Shown one piece after another: positions 1 to 7,291 of a stretch of 64,000 nt of DNA (within the stretch, counting starts at the first letter, position 1; the number at the start of each line of letters is the position of its first letter). The position numbers were made by a program, and so were the translations under genes. This stretch comes from SIG565 sp045651765 (GTDB taxonomy: Bacteria; Bacillota; Clostridia; Oscillospirales; Acutalibacteraceae). The stretch lies in the NCBI GenBank assembly GCA_045651765.1, contig JAZRSY010000002.1:1-64000 (forward strand). The letters run 5' to 3'. The notes beneath the pieces are model-generated. The model ran no database searches, was not told the origin of the DNA, and saw only the letters and a list, made by a program, of their open reading frames with translations.

Positions 1-133
1 CAACAATACCCCAAAGGATACCGTTAATCCATTTGGGAGCTTTTTTAAGCAACAATCTTAAAAGTAATACCGCAAGTACAATCCAGCTTGCAGATATACT
101 CATATTAACGATTTTTAAGAAAATATCAGCCAT
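1..133 (-). CDS. BlaR1/MecR1-type M56 membrane peptidase, N-terminal fragment
   Basis: Partial gene that runs off the left edge; only the first 44 codons are present. The peptide begins MADIFLKIVNMS and continues with a hydrophobic stretch (IVLAVLLLRLLL), as expected for the first membrane helix of BlaR1-like sensor peptidases. These proteins sense cell-wall antibiotics and cleave the paired BlaI repressor. The start codon lies 2 bases after the blaI-like stop, so the two are translationally linked. The family call rests mostly on this pairing, because the HExxH zinc motif would be outside the window. Confidence 0.7.
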   Translation of the reverse strand, partial: MADIFLKIVNMSISASWIVLAVLLLRLLLKKAPKWINGILWGIV

Positions 134-135
134 AG

Positions 136-501
136 TTATTCTCCTTTCCGGAAACGGTCGATCATTTTTTGCACCGCATCAATTTCTTCCTCGGAGATAT
201 TCTGATGTTTGGTAAACGCGGCCACAAATGCCGGCAGAGAACCCTCGAAGGTTTTCTCTACCATCTCATTGATTTCGGCGGCCTGTACTTCGTCTTTGCT
301 TACAAGAGACGTTACCATGGTATTTTCATTCTTCAATACACCACGCTCAGATAAGCGTTTAATAACGGTGTAAGTAGTGGTGGGCTTCCATCCAAGTTGC
401 TCCTTGCAAAGATTTACAAGTTCACTGCTCTTAACAGGCTCGTGCTCCCACAAAATTAAACAAAAACGATATTCACTTTCAAATACTTCCGGTGTATCCA
501 T
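136..501 (-). CDS. blaI: BlaI/MecI/CopY-family transcriptional repressor
   Basis: A 121-aa winged-helix repressor of the penicillinase repressor family, which usually has 120-130 residues. The N-terminal half carries the helix-turn-helix region (LGWKPTTTYTVIKRLSERG), and the acidic C-terminal half (EEEIDAVQKMIDRFRKGE) matches the dimerisation and cleavage part of the family. It probably represses its own promoter and the downstream membrane peptidase gene; a consensus-like promoter overlapped by a palindrome lies just upstream. Which genes it controls elsewhere (beta-lactamase, cell-wall or copper genes) cannot be told from this window. Confidence 0.9.
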   Translation of the reverse strand: MDTPEVFESEYRFCLILWEHEPVKSSELVNLCKEQLGWKPTTTYTVIKRLSERGVLKNENTMVTSLVSKDEVQAAEINEMVEKTFEGSLPAFVAAFTKHQNISEEEIDAVQKMIDRFRKGE

Positions 502-541
502 AATTAATGTTGCTTTCTCTAATTCATTACAGTTCGTATAT

Positions 542-570
542 ATTCTAACATATTAGAGTTGATTTGTCAA
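542..570 (-). promoter_or_regulatory. Promoter of the blaI operon with overlapping palindromic operator
   Basis: On the minus strand a -35 TTGACA (570-565) and a -10 TAGAAT (547-542) are separated by exactly 17 bases. A palindrome TCTAA-N4-TTAGA (544-557) covers the -10 and the adjoining spacer. A dyad there is the expected place for BlaI-family autorepression; the assignment to BlaI is inference, because the classical motif contains TACA/TGTA halves. Confidence 0.7.
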
Positions 571-587
571 TAGTTTTCCAAAAAGAA

Positions 588-617
588 AAAAGCGAGGGGA
601 AATCCCCCTCGCTTTTG
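588..617. terminator. Strong hairpin terminator
   Basis: A 9-bp stem, AGCGAGGGG (591-599) with CCCCTCGCT (605-613), has an A-rich run on the left and a T run on the right, so it could act in either direction. On the minus strand it ends the truncated AbrB/SpoVT-like remnant and lies just ahead of the blaI promoter. Confidence 0.75.
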
Positions 618-662
618 CTATGTATAGGTCAAAATACGCCGTTTTTCGTCAAAAATTTTTCT

Positions 663-761
663 TCAAAAATGCTCAGAAACCCAGTATTTATAAGGCTTTT
701 TCGACTTTTGTCCTATTATAACACATTCCTCTATTCTACGAACTATTCCTGTTGCTTTCAT
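663..761 (-). pseudogene. Truncated AbrB/SpoVT-type regulator: 5' end only
   Basis: A 32-codon reading frame with a good ribosome-binding site (AAGGAG) starts MKATGIVRRIE, which matches the highly conserved start of SpoVT/AbrB regulators (MKATGIVRRIDDLGR). After residue 11 the match stops abruptly and the frame continues into unrelated sequence (PYKYWVSEHF) to a stop. The rest of the swapped-hairpin DNA-binding domain is absent, so this is a broken gene rather than a small functional one. The novel tail contains a 15-bp sequence that recurs near 23.94 kb. Confidence 0.6.
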
Positions 762-909
762 ATATACATTTCTCCTTAAATTACAAATTGTGTTGTATAT
801 TACGAGCGATAAGTGAGTAACAAGGTTCACTTAGGTGTCAAAATTTCCAATTTTGGAAACACCGTGTGGTTCTTATTATCTGTATTTCTGGGAGAAATAT
901 ACCACAAGA
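762..909. other. Intergenic region without a gene
   Basis: No convincing reading frame. It holds the ribosome-binding site of the AbrB/SpoVT remnant (minus strand) and a possible hairpin around 834-862 in which GGTGT pairs with ACACC around a TTCC...GGAA palindrome. No further function is visible. Confidence 0.4.
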
Positions 910-938
910 TTTACTTTTGAAATGAAATGTGCTATAAT
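910..938 (+). promoter_or_regulatory. Promoter of the orphan gene at 959
   Basis: -35 TTTACT (910-915), 17-base spacer, perfect -10 TATAAT (933-938), about 20 bases before the start codon and a GGCGG ribosome-binding site. Confidence 0.65.
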
Positions 939-958
939 AAAACAAAGGCGGTGATTTG

Positions 959-1642
959 ATGATTATAAAAATTTCTCAAACTGCATCAAATATTAAACAA
1001 TCCTATGATATTGAGGGTGAAAATTTTTATTATAGTGGTGATGCAGGAAGCATCAGTCGCTTACAATCCATAACACTTTCCAATAAAGAAAACACAATAA
1101 AAGGTATTTATAATATTTCAAAATGGGTTAATTATATCCCTTTGCGATACTTGTTTGGAGAGGCGAATCTAATAAGAGTTTTTCACCTTTATAAAAACGA
1201 TAACATTTATGGAAGTATTGTGTTTTCAAAACACGGTTTTCTAAAAAGTTTTTATGTAATAGCGTTAGACAGCGGAGAAATATTTCATTGCTATTCTCTA
1301 TATCGTGGCTCATTTAATTACGTTTCAATTTACCAAGGTGACATTCAAATTGCTTTGGTAGAAACCTATCTTTCGGTAAATGATTATAAATACACTCACA
1401 AGCTTTATCTATTAGATGACTATAATCAATTTTCCGATACACTTTCATTCTTTGTAGTGTACTATGCAAGTTATAATTTTGCTCAAAGAATGCATATGAG
1501 CGGCGGCTCTACAAGTGTAAAAGCGTGGAGCTTTTCAAAATATACCGATAAGTATGACCCCAAATGGCGCAAAACGCATTTTCCAAATGAAAACTTTTTC
1601 GGCAAAACGAGTCTTATAAACAAATCATATGGAGATATTTAA
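959..1642 (+). CDS. Hypothetical protein, possibly a tubby-C-like beta-barrel
   Basis: A 227-aa protein with no signal peptide or clear transmembrane helix. It has many short aromatic-rich beta-strand-like segments (GENFYYSGDAG, IYNISKWVNYIPLRYL, KLYLLDD), a pattern reminiscent of the LURP-one/tubby C-terminal-like barrel, but no diagnostic motif was identified. A TTG three bases upstream is in frame; the ATG at 959 is preferred because it is better spaced from GGCGG. It has its own promoter and terminator, so it is a single-gene unit beside a broken regulator gene. AT-rich codon use (TTT, TAT, AAT) differs from the neighbouring dehydrogenase operon and may point to recent acquisition. Confidence 0.6.
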   Translation: MIIKISQTASNIKQSYDIEGENFYYSGDAGSISRLQSITLSNKENTIKGIYNISKWVNYIPLRYLFGEANLIRVFHLYKNDNIYGSIVFSKHGFLKSFYVIALDSGEIFHCYSLYRGSFNYVSIYQGDIQIALVETYLSVNDYKYTHKLYLLDDYNQFSDTLSFFVVYYASYNFAQRMHMSGGSTSVKAWSFSKYTDKYDPKWRKTHFPNENFFGKTSLINKSYGDI

Positions 1643-1672
1643 AGCGAGGTGAAATTCACCTCGCTTTTTTGT
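1641..1672. terminator. Hairpin terminator
   Basis: Stem AGCGAGGTGA (1643-1652) with TCACCTCGCT (1656-1665) and a T run. It serves the gene ending at 1642 and possibly the convergent dehydrogenase operon. The arm resembles that of the hairpin at 591-613. Confidence 0.8.
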
Positions 1673-1681
1673 TTTTAAAAT

Positions 1682-2779
1682 TTAACCTTTAATTAAAAGA
1701 GTTTTAATGTTGTTGCCGCTTTTTGCATCTGCAATGGCTTCATTAATTTTGGTAACCGGGTATTTATTGCCAAGTTTTTCAATGTCGGCATGTAAATCAG
1801 GGTTACTTTCTAAGAATTTTAGATAATTTTCAACATCGCAAATTGAGTATTGCGAAGAGCCTATAATGTGGAGTGCGTTAAATGTAATCATTTGAGGCTG
1901 AATTTGAATAGCGCCCGAATTGCTGTATTGTCCAGGAACTAAATATACGCCGCGGTTTCTTAAAATATCTAAACCTTGAACAACGGCTTGAGGAGCACCC
2001 GAAGCTTCGAAACAGAGGTCTACACCAAGACCGCCGTTTTGGCTCTTCATGGCCTCGGTAATGCTTTCGGTACCTTCGCGGGTAAGGTTATAAACCTTGT
2101 CGGCACCTAATTCAACGGCTAATTCTTCACGTTTTTTGTTGTCGCCTGCGGTAATGGCGTAAACTGTTTTAACACCCATTCTTTTTAGGTACATTACAGC
2201 GAATACGCCAACAGGGCCAAGGCCTTGAACAACGGCAACATTAATATCTTTTAAATTAACGCCGGCTTTTGCGGCAAGTGAGCAAGCGTGTATTGCTGTT
2301 GGTCCGGGGCAAGCAAATGTTGCTGCAACAAAAGGGTCTACACTTTCGGGAATTTTAATAAGATTGGTAAGCGGTGTGTAGTTAACTTCGGTGTAACCGC
2401 CGTATAAATACGGGGCAACATTAATGTCGCCATCGCAAGTGAATTGGAAATTTACACAGTTGGCGTCATCGCCATTTTTACAAAGAATACATTCGCCGCA
2501 AGGAACTGCTATGTCGGCAATAACTGCATCGCCAACTTTAAGGCCATACTCTTGACCTTCGGCGGCATCAACATCGGTAATACGGCCAACAAACTCGTGG
2601 CCTATAATGGTGTTAATATCGTTATCTAATTTACCGTTATGTGTATGTAGGTCTGTTCCGCAAATACCACTTGCAATTAAATCCATTTGGGCATAGCCCT
2701 TTGGTGGTTTGGTAACCTCGAACTCTCTAACTTCAAAATCTTTGTTTGGTCCAACAAATACTGCTGCTTTTACCTTCAT
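1682..2779 (-). CDS. Zinc-dependent medium-chain alcohol dehydrogenase (MDR family)
   Basis: A 365-aa NAD(P)-dependent dehydrogenase of the sorbitol/threonine dehydrogenase type. Visible features: catalytic-zinc region ICGTDLHTHNG and GHEFVG (residues about 39-70), the four-cysteine structural zinc loop CGECILCKNGDDANC (about 95-109), and a Rossmann motif QGLGPVGVFA (about 185-194). It is the last gene of a three-gene operon after a glycyl-radical enzyme and its activase, starting 9 bases after the activase stop. A likely role is oxidising or reducing the small alcohol, ketone or aldehyde linked to that enzyme; the substrate is unknown. Confidence 0.85.
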   Translation of the reverse strand: MKVKAAVFVGPNKDFEVREFEVTKPPKGYAQMDLIASGICGTDLHTHNGKLDNDINTIIGHEFVGRITDVDAAEGQEYGLKVGDAVIADIAVPCGECILCKNGDDANCVNFQFTCDGDINVAPYLYGGYTEVNYTPLTNLIKIPESVDPFVAATFACPGPTAIHACSLAAKAGVNLKDINVAVVQGLGPVGVFAVMYLKRMGVKTVYAITAGDNKKREELAVELGADKVYNLTREGTESITEAMKSQNGGLGVDLCFEASGAPQAVVQGLDILRNRGVYLVPGQYSNSGAIQIQPQMITFNALHIIGSSQYSICDVENYLKFLESNPDLHADIEKLGNKYPVTKINEAIADAKSGNNIKTLLIKG

Positions 2780-2788
2780 TAAAAATTC

Positions 2789-3553
2789 CTACCTTTCAAT
2801 ATTAACCTTAAAATATTTTGCATATTGTTGCTCAATGTTTTTAAGTTCGGCTTTAGATAACGGGGGTTGGTCTTTATAAGCATAGTCAAGGCCCATGGCG
2901 TTATATTTAGCAACACCAAGCCTATGGAACGGCAATAAATCCACCTCGGTTATTCCAATGTTTTTAAGATATTCGCAAATATCTTTAATGGACTTTTCGT
3001 CGCCATTGAAATCTCTAATTAAAGGGATTCTGATTCGAACAACAACATTGTCGGCAATTAGTTTTTGAATGTTTTCGCTCACTAATTGCAAATTCCCGCC
3101 AATTTGCTTGTATTTTTCACTATTGGCAGTTTTAAAATCGAAAAGATAACCGGTAACAAATTCATTAATCTTTTCAAAATAATTATACGGCACACAACCG
3201 GCTGTGTCAATAAGTACCGAAACATTATTCTGTTTTAATTTTTGACAAAGTTCTACAATAGCCTCTGCCTGCAGCATAACCTCGCCACCCGACAAGGTAA
3301 CACCGCCGCCGCTTGTTTCGTAAAAAATTTTATCCTCCAACAATTCGGGTAAAATTTCGTCGGCGGTTGTTTGCCTGCCGCAAACCTCGGGTTTTGCTTT
3401 GTTTTGATATTTAAGCAGACATTTTTCGGGCGAGATTGTTTCGGGATTGTGGCACCACGGGCAACGCAGGTTACAACCTTTAAAAAATACCGTTGTTCTT
3501 ATGCCTTGCCCATCGCCCACAGAAAAATGTTGAATATTTGAGATGTTCAGCAT
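2789..3553 (-). CDS. Radical-SAM glycyl-radical enzyme activating protein
   Basis: A 254-aa radical SAM protein that would install the glycyl radical on the enzyme encoded 3 bases upstream. The cluster motif CNLRCPWC (CxxxCxxC) and the SAM-binding motif TLSGGE are clear. Activases of dehydratase-type glycyl-radical enzymes normally carry a ferredoxin-like insert with eight cysteines after the CxxxCxxC motif. Here that segment is short and has only two cysteines (EKCLL and EVCGR), so it probably binds only the single SAM cluster, like PFL activase. An AGGAG ribosome-binding site precedes the ATG. Confidence 0.92.
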   Translation of the reverse strand: MLNISNIQHFSVGDGQGIRTTVFFKGCNLRCPWCHNPETISPEKCLLKYQNKAKPEVCGRQTTADEILPELLEDKIFYETSGGGVTLSGGEVMLQAEAIVELCQKLKQNNVSVLIDTAGCVPYNYFEKINEFVTGYLFDFKTANSEKYKQIGGNLQLVSENIQKLIADNVVVRIRIPLIRDFNGDEKSIKDICEYLKNIGITEVDLLPFHRLGVAKYNAMGLDYAYKDQPPLSKAELKNIEQQYAKYFKVNIER

Positions 3554-3556
3554 ATA

Positions 3557-5668
3557 TTACTCCTGTTGTGTGCGGCTTAAAATGTCGTGTTGTACATCTT
3601 TGCTTAATGTTACATAGAATGCCGAGAAGCCCGATACCCTTACAACAAGATTTTGATATTTTTCGGGGTGGTCCATAGCGTCTAACAACACTTCTCTTGA
3701 AGTAGAATTTATTTGTACCTCTTGGCCGCCTAATTTAAAGTAAGCACGAACAAGAGCCGCTAATTTCTTCCTTTTTTCAGGTGTGAACATTGCGGGCGAA
3801 AACTTTTGGTTTACAACGCTGCCGCAAATAACCTTTTCGTAATCGGGTTTAGAAACGCTGTTGAGTGTAGAAGTGGCGCCTTTTGTATCTTTACCATAGG
3901 TTGGCGAAGCGGCGTCGGAAAGTGGGGCACCTCTTTTTCTACCATCGGGTGTGGCATTGATGATATAGCCGGCATCAATATTATCTATATTGGCCGATGC
4001 TGCAATATACACTAATCCGCCATCGCGAGTTTTGTATTTGCTAAACAATTCGTAAACATAGTCTACTAACCATACTGCATATTTATCAACAAAATTATCG
4101 TTGTTGCCATATTTAGGGGCGTCAAGCAGTTTATTGTGCAATTCCTCGTAACCTTCGAAATTGTTGTTTAAAGCATCTCTTAACTCTTCAAGTGTTGCTT
4201 CTTTATCAACAAACACAACCTTTTCAATGGCTGAAAGTGAATCCGACATTGTGCCTATACCCATTATGGCTGCGCCATGAACAGATGGGTATTTGCTGCC
4301 TCCGTTGTTAATATCGAGTCCGCGGCCAATGCAATCGTGGCAGAAGCAGGATAAGAACGGTTGTGGGTAATACTCTTGATTAATTACATCGTTTCTGCTG
4401 TTAAACAAACCGATATATTCTTTAACACCATAGTCTAACTGCACCTTTAAAGCATCTATAAACTCTTGCATTGTTGTCATGCTTTCAATGCCTTGGGTAA
4501 CAAGACCAACCGATTTATTGGTTTCGCTAAAGCCGTTGTTGAAAATGTAATCGAAGAATCTTGGTGTGTCAAATCTGCCATCGGTCCAAGGTGGTTGCAT
4601 GCCGGTTATAAAGTTTTCGATACAGCCCACCATTGAGTAATTGTAAACATCTTCTTCTTCGTAACCGCATTTTTTAAGGGCTTTAAGGTTAACATCGTCG
4701 TTCATTAAAGCGGGGTAACCAATGCCTGTGCCTATTAACTGAATGCATTCGTCTAAGAAATCATCGGGTGTGTTTTCGGTTAACCTGAGGGATAGGTTAG
4801 GACCCGGAACATTAGCGCCTTTAACAGCCCTTATAATGCAATAGGTTAGGTCGTTTACCTGGCATTCACCGTTCATATTCTGGCCACCAATACAAATGTT
4901 AACAATGTCTTGGCAGTCGCAAATGCGAACAAAAATGTTTTCAAACATTTCTATTACTTGTTCGTCGGTAATAATGCCGGCTTCTTTGTCTTTTTTATAT
5001 AATGGGTATAAGAACTGGTCTACCCTGCCAAGTGCCATTGCATAACGGCCTTCCATTAGGAAAGCTAGGTGGCAGAACCACATAAGCTGCAAGCCTTGTG
5101 CAAAGGTTTCGGGTTTGCCCTTGGTAAGAGCGGTACAGTTTTCAATAATAAATTCCAAATATTCTTGATTATATTCAGAATTACCCCTTAACTTTTTGGC
5201 TTCTTCGGCATAATTTTCTATCATTTTTAAGAAGCCTTTCATTACGGTTAACATGCCGTTAAGGGTTTCAACCTTTTGGGGTTCATCTTTGTGTTTTTTA
5301 AGCGAGGCATTTATTTCATCAATAAGACCTGTAACACCAACCTCCATAGTATGGTCGTAGTTAGGTGCATAGTGGTCCCTATTATGAATAAAATCCCTTT
5401 TGCCAAAAGATGTTTCTAAACTTTTATAATATTGTAACTCTAATTCGGAAGCATCGGTATAAAGCGAAAACCTGTTACCTGTGATAATTTCATTTTTTAA
5501 TATAACCGGTGTGGTTTCGGTAAAAAGCGCATTAATACCGTTTGCACGAAGCTCCGACGGGTTTGCGGCTAAATTTTTTCTGTAGCCCTTAACCCTGTAA
5601 AAATACGGGGCGTATGTTCCGTTTGGAACATTTTTGAGTTCGTTTTCAAGTTTTTCAAATAATTTCAT
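3557..5668 (-). CDS. Glycyl-radical enzyme of unknown substrate (PFL2/diol-dehydratase-like)
   Basis: A 703-aa glycyl-radical enzyme, shorter than characterised dehydratases (about 780-850). The thiyl-radical cysteine and partner glutamate lie in MVGCIEN (C349, E351). The glycyl-radical motif RVSGF near the C terminus places the radical on G680. The GC-x-E signature assigns it to the eliminase/dehydratase/decarboxylase branch, not to pyruvate formate-lyase, which has CC. The residue after the glutamate is asparagine instead of the proline I recall in choline lyase and glycerol dehydratase, so neither is a safe name. An AAGGAGG ribosome-binding site precedes the ATG. It is co-transcribed with its activase and a zinc dehydrogenase, and divergent from a cupin-AraC regulator. 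No microcompartment shell genes are present. Confidence 0.88.
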   Translation of the reverse strand: MKLFEKLENELKNVPNGTYAPYFYRVKGYRKNLAANPSELRANGINALFTETTPVILKNEIITGNRFSLYTDASELELQYYKSLETSFGKRDFIHNRDHYAPNYDHTMEVGVTGLIDEINASLKKHKDEPQKVETLNGMLTVMKGFLKMIENYAEEAKKLRGNSEYNQEYLEFIIENCTALTKGKPETFAQGLQLMWFCHLAFLMEGRYAMALGRVDQFLYPLYKKDKEAGIITDEQVIEMFENIFVRICDCQDIVNICIGGQNMNGECQVNDLTYCIIRAVKGANVPGPNLSLRLTENTPDDFLDECIQLIGTGIGYPALMNDDVNLKALKKCGYEEEDVYNYSMVGCIENFITGMQPPWTDGRFDTPRFFDYIFNNGFSETNKSVGLVTQGIESMTTMQEFIDALKVQLDYGVKEYIGLFNSRNDVINQEYYPQPFLSCFCHDCIGRGLDINNGGSKYPSVHGAAIMGIGTMSDSLSAIEKVVFVDKEATLEELRDALNNNFEGYEELHNKLLDAPKYGNNDNFVDKYAVWLVDYVYELFSKYKTRDGGLVYIAASANIDNIDAGYIINATPDGRKRGAPLSDAASPTYGKDTKGATSTLNSVSKPDYEKVICGSVVNQKFSPAMFTPEKRKKLAALVRAYFKLGGQEVQINSTSREVLLDAMDHPEKYQNLVVRVSGFSAFYVTLSKDVQHDILSRTQQE

Positions 5669-5757
5669 AACATAGCCTCCTTGTAAAAAACTTTGCTATT
5701 GCAATATAATTATATAAATTTTTTGGGCAAATGTGAATATATATATTTAATAAAATC

Positions 5758-5787
5758 TTGACAAAATTAATATTTTTACATTATAAT
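5758..5787 (+). promoter_or_regulatory. Promoter of the AraC regulator gene at 5805
   Basis: -35 TTGACA (5758-5763), 18-base spacer, -10 TATAAT (5782-5787). Transcription should begin near 5794, downstream of the ATG at 5790, which argues that the true start codon is the TTG at 5805. Confidence 0.7.
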
Positions 5788-5804
5788 ATATGGGGGTGAT
5801 TTTA

Positions 5805-6590
5805 TTGAAGGCCATAGATATAATATCGTTACCGCAATTAAGTTTTGCGCACACCTACAGCACCAATAAATACCAAAACACATTTTTAAAGAAAAATAAT
5901 TTTTTAGAAATTAGCTATATTACCGAAGGCAACCTTACCGTAAAGGTTAACGATGAGGTATATGTGGCCAAAAAGGGCGATATTTTATGCCTTTTGCCCG
6001 AAAATGATATTACCGTTTACACCAACGAGCAACACGGCCACCACACCGTTGGGGTGGATGTTGATTGGAAGTTTTCTGAAAACACCTTGCAAGGATTATA
6101 CTTGCCCGTGCTCACACCCGCAAGCCACGGCACCGAAGATATTCACGCTATAATAGACGATTTTATATTAAAACGCGAAAGATACAGTGCTTCTAACGCT
6201 AAATTTGCTGCAAAATTTTTAGATATTCTTTGTAAAATTGACAAAAGCGCCCGCAAATACAACGATATACAACACCCTAAAGAAATTTTGTATGTTGAAC
6301 AGGCAAAGAATTACATAAGCCGTAATATAAACAAACCCATAACCCAAAAAGAAATTGCCGAAAGTCTTAGAATTTCACCCGGATACTTATGTAATATTTT
6401 TAAAAAGACCGAAAAAACAACCGTTATTAAATATATTAACAACCTAAAACTTGAAAAAATAAAGGTTTTAATTGAAAAAGAAAACGCCTATTTATATGAG
6501 GCTGCTGCACTATACGGCTATGACGACCCTAATTATGTTAGCGCCCTTTTTAAAAAAACTTTTGGTTACAACATTACAAAACTTTTGTAA
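5805..6590 (+). CDS. AraC-family regulator with N-terminal cupin domain
   Basis: A 261-aa transcription factor. The N-terminal part (FLEISYITEGNLTVKV... KKGDILCLLPEND) is a cupin sensor domain. The C-terminal ~100 residues hold two helix-turn-helix units (ITQKEIAESLRISPGYLCNIF and YDDPNYVSALFKKTFGY) typical of AraC/XylS. An in-frame ATG at 5790 lies upstream of the predicted transcription start. The TTG at 5805, seven bases after a GGGGGTG ribosome-binding site, is the better start. It is divergent from the glycyl-radical operon and presumably switches it on in response to the substrate. Confidence 0.85.
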   Translation: MKAIDIISLPQLSFAHTYSTNKYQNTFLKKNNFLEISYITEGNLTVKVNDEVYVAKKGDILCLLPENDITVYTNEQHGHHTVGVDVDWKFSENTLQGLYLPVLTPASHGTEDIHAIIDDFILKRERYSASNAKFAAKFLDILCKIDKSARKYNDIQHPKEILYVEQAKNYISRNINKPITQKEIAESLRISPGYLCNIFKKTEKTTVIKYINNLKLEKIKVLIEKENAYLYEAAALYGYDDPNYVSALFKKTFGYNITKLL

Positions 6591-6595
6591 AAATT

Positions 6596-6632
6596 AACCC
6601 CTTTGCTCAAAGGATAAGCAAAGGGGTTTTTG
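6596..6632. terminator. Bidirectional hairpin terminator
   Basis: A 12-bp perfect stem, AACCCCTTTGCT (6596-6607) with AGCAAAGGGGTT (6617-6628), and a T run. It lies between the converging AraC gene and SGNH hydrolase gene. Confidence 0.85.
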
Positions 6633-7268
6633 TTATATGTTTAATTCTTTTTCTATAAGTGTTACCATTTCTTTGGCAATAATATCGTAACCTTCATCTA
6701 TAAGGTGGCAATAGTCTATAAAGAACTCTTCGCCCTTATCTTTCATTAAGGCAAAGGCATCGACAACCGAAACGCCTTTTTCTTTAGCGACCTTTTGGGC
6801 GGCGGCGTTATATTTAATGATTTCGGATGTGTTCCTTGGGTTTATGCCCTGTTTACCGTTAGGATTCATTGGGGTTGTGGTAACAAAGCAAACCTTTGCA
6901 TTAGGGAAGCGGAACCTTATTCTGTTTATAATTCTGCCTATATTTTTGGCATATTCATCTAAAGTGGTTAGGGGTTCCGGGTCGCTGTCAAAATGGGCTA
7001 CATCCCAATGACCTGCATTAAAGCAAACTAAATCCACCTTAGAAAAATCACAAATATTTTCCCAAAATGCCATTAAAGCAAGTATGTATTGTGTGTTACA
7101 GCAGTTGTCTTCAGGGTAAAAAACATTTGCCTTGCCTTCTAATAATTTTTTAACCTTTCCGCAATAACCCATGCGAATGCTGTCGCCAATTAAGAAAACC
7201 GATTTATAGTCATTATCGGGCGAGGTTGTACATTTTTCGGAACCATCTTCTAAAAATCTTTCAGCCAT
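6633..7268 (-). CDS. SGNH/GDSL-family hydrolase
   Basis: A 211-aa esterase-like protein without a signal peptide. SGNH blocks visible: block I FLIGDSIRMG (serine), an FNAGHWD segment (asparagine region) and the C-terminal DYCHLIDEGY block (Asp/His). This architecture suggests a cytoplasmic carbohydrate esterase (deacetylase). It follows an FAD-dependent oxidoreductase gene at 23 bases and both face a PocR-type AraC regulator, so the pair probably handles an unusual acylated or oxidised sugar-like compound. The substrate is not deducible. Confidence 0.8.
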   Translation of the reverse strand: MAERFLEDGSEKCTTSPDNDYKSVFLIGDSIRMGYCGKVKKLLEGKANVFYPEDNCCNTQYILALMAFWENICDFSKVDLVCFNAGHWDVAHFDSDPEPLTTLDEYAKNIGRIINRIRFRFPNAKVCFVTTTPMNPNGKQGINPRNTSEIIKYNAAAQKVAKEKGVSVVDAFALMKDKGEEFFIDYCHLIDEGYDIIAKEMVTLIEKELNI

Positions 7269-7291
7269 TTTTATTCTCCTTTAAAAATTTA

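Noticed and set aside
3557..5668. Naming the GRE as glycerol/propanediol dehydratase or choline TMA-lyase
   Set aside because: It is shorter and has GCIEN, not GCVEP, and the cluster lacks the microcompartment and cofactor genes of those systems.
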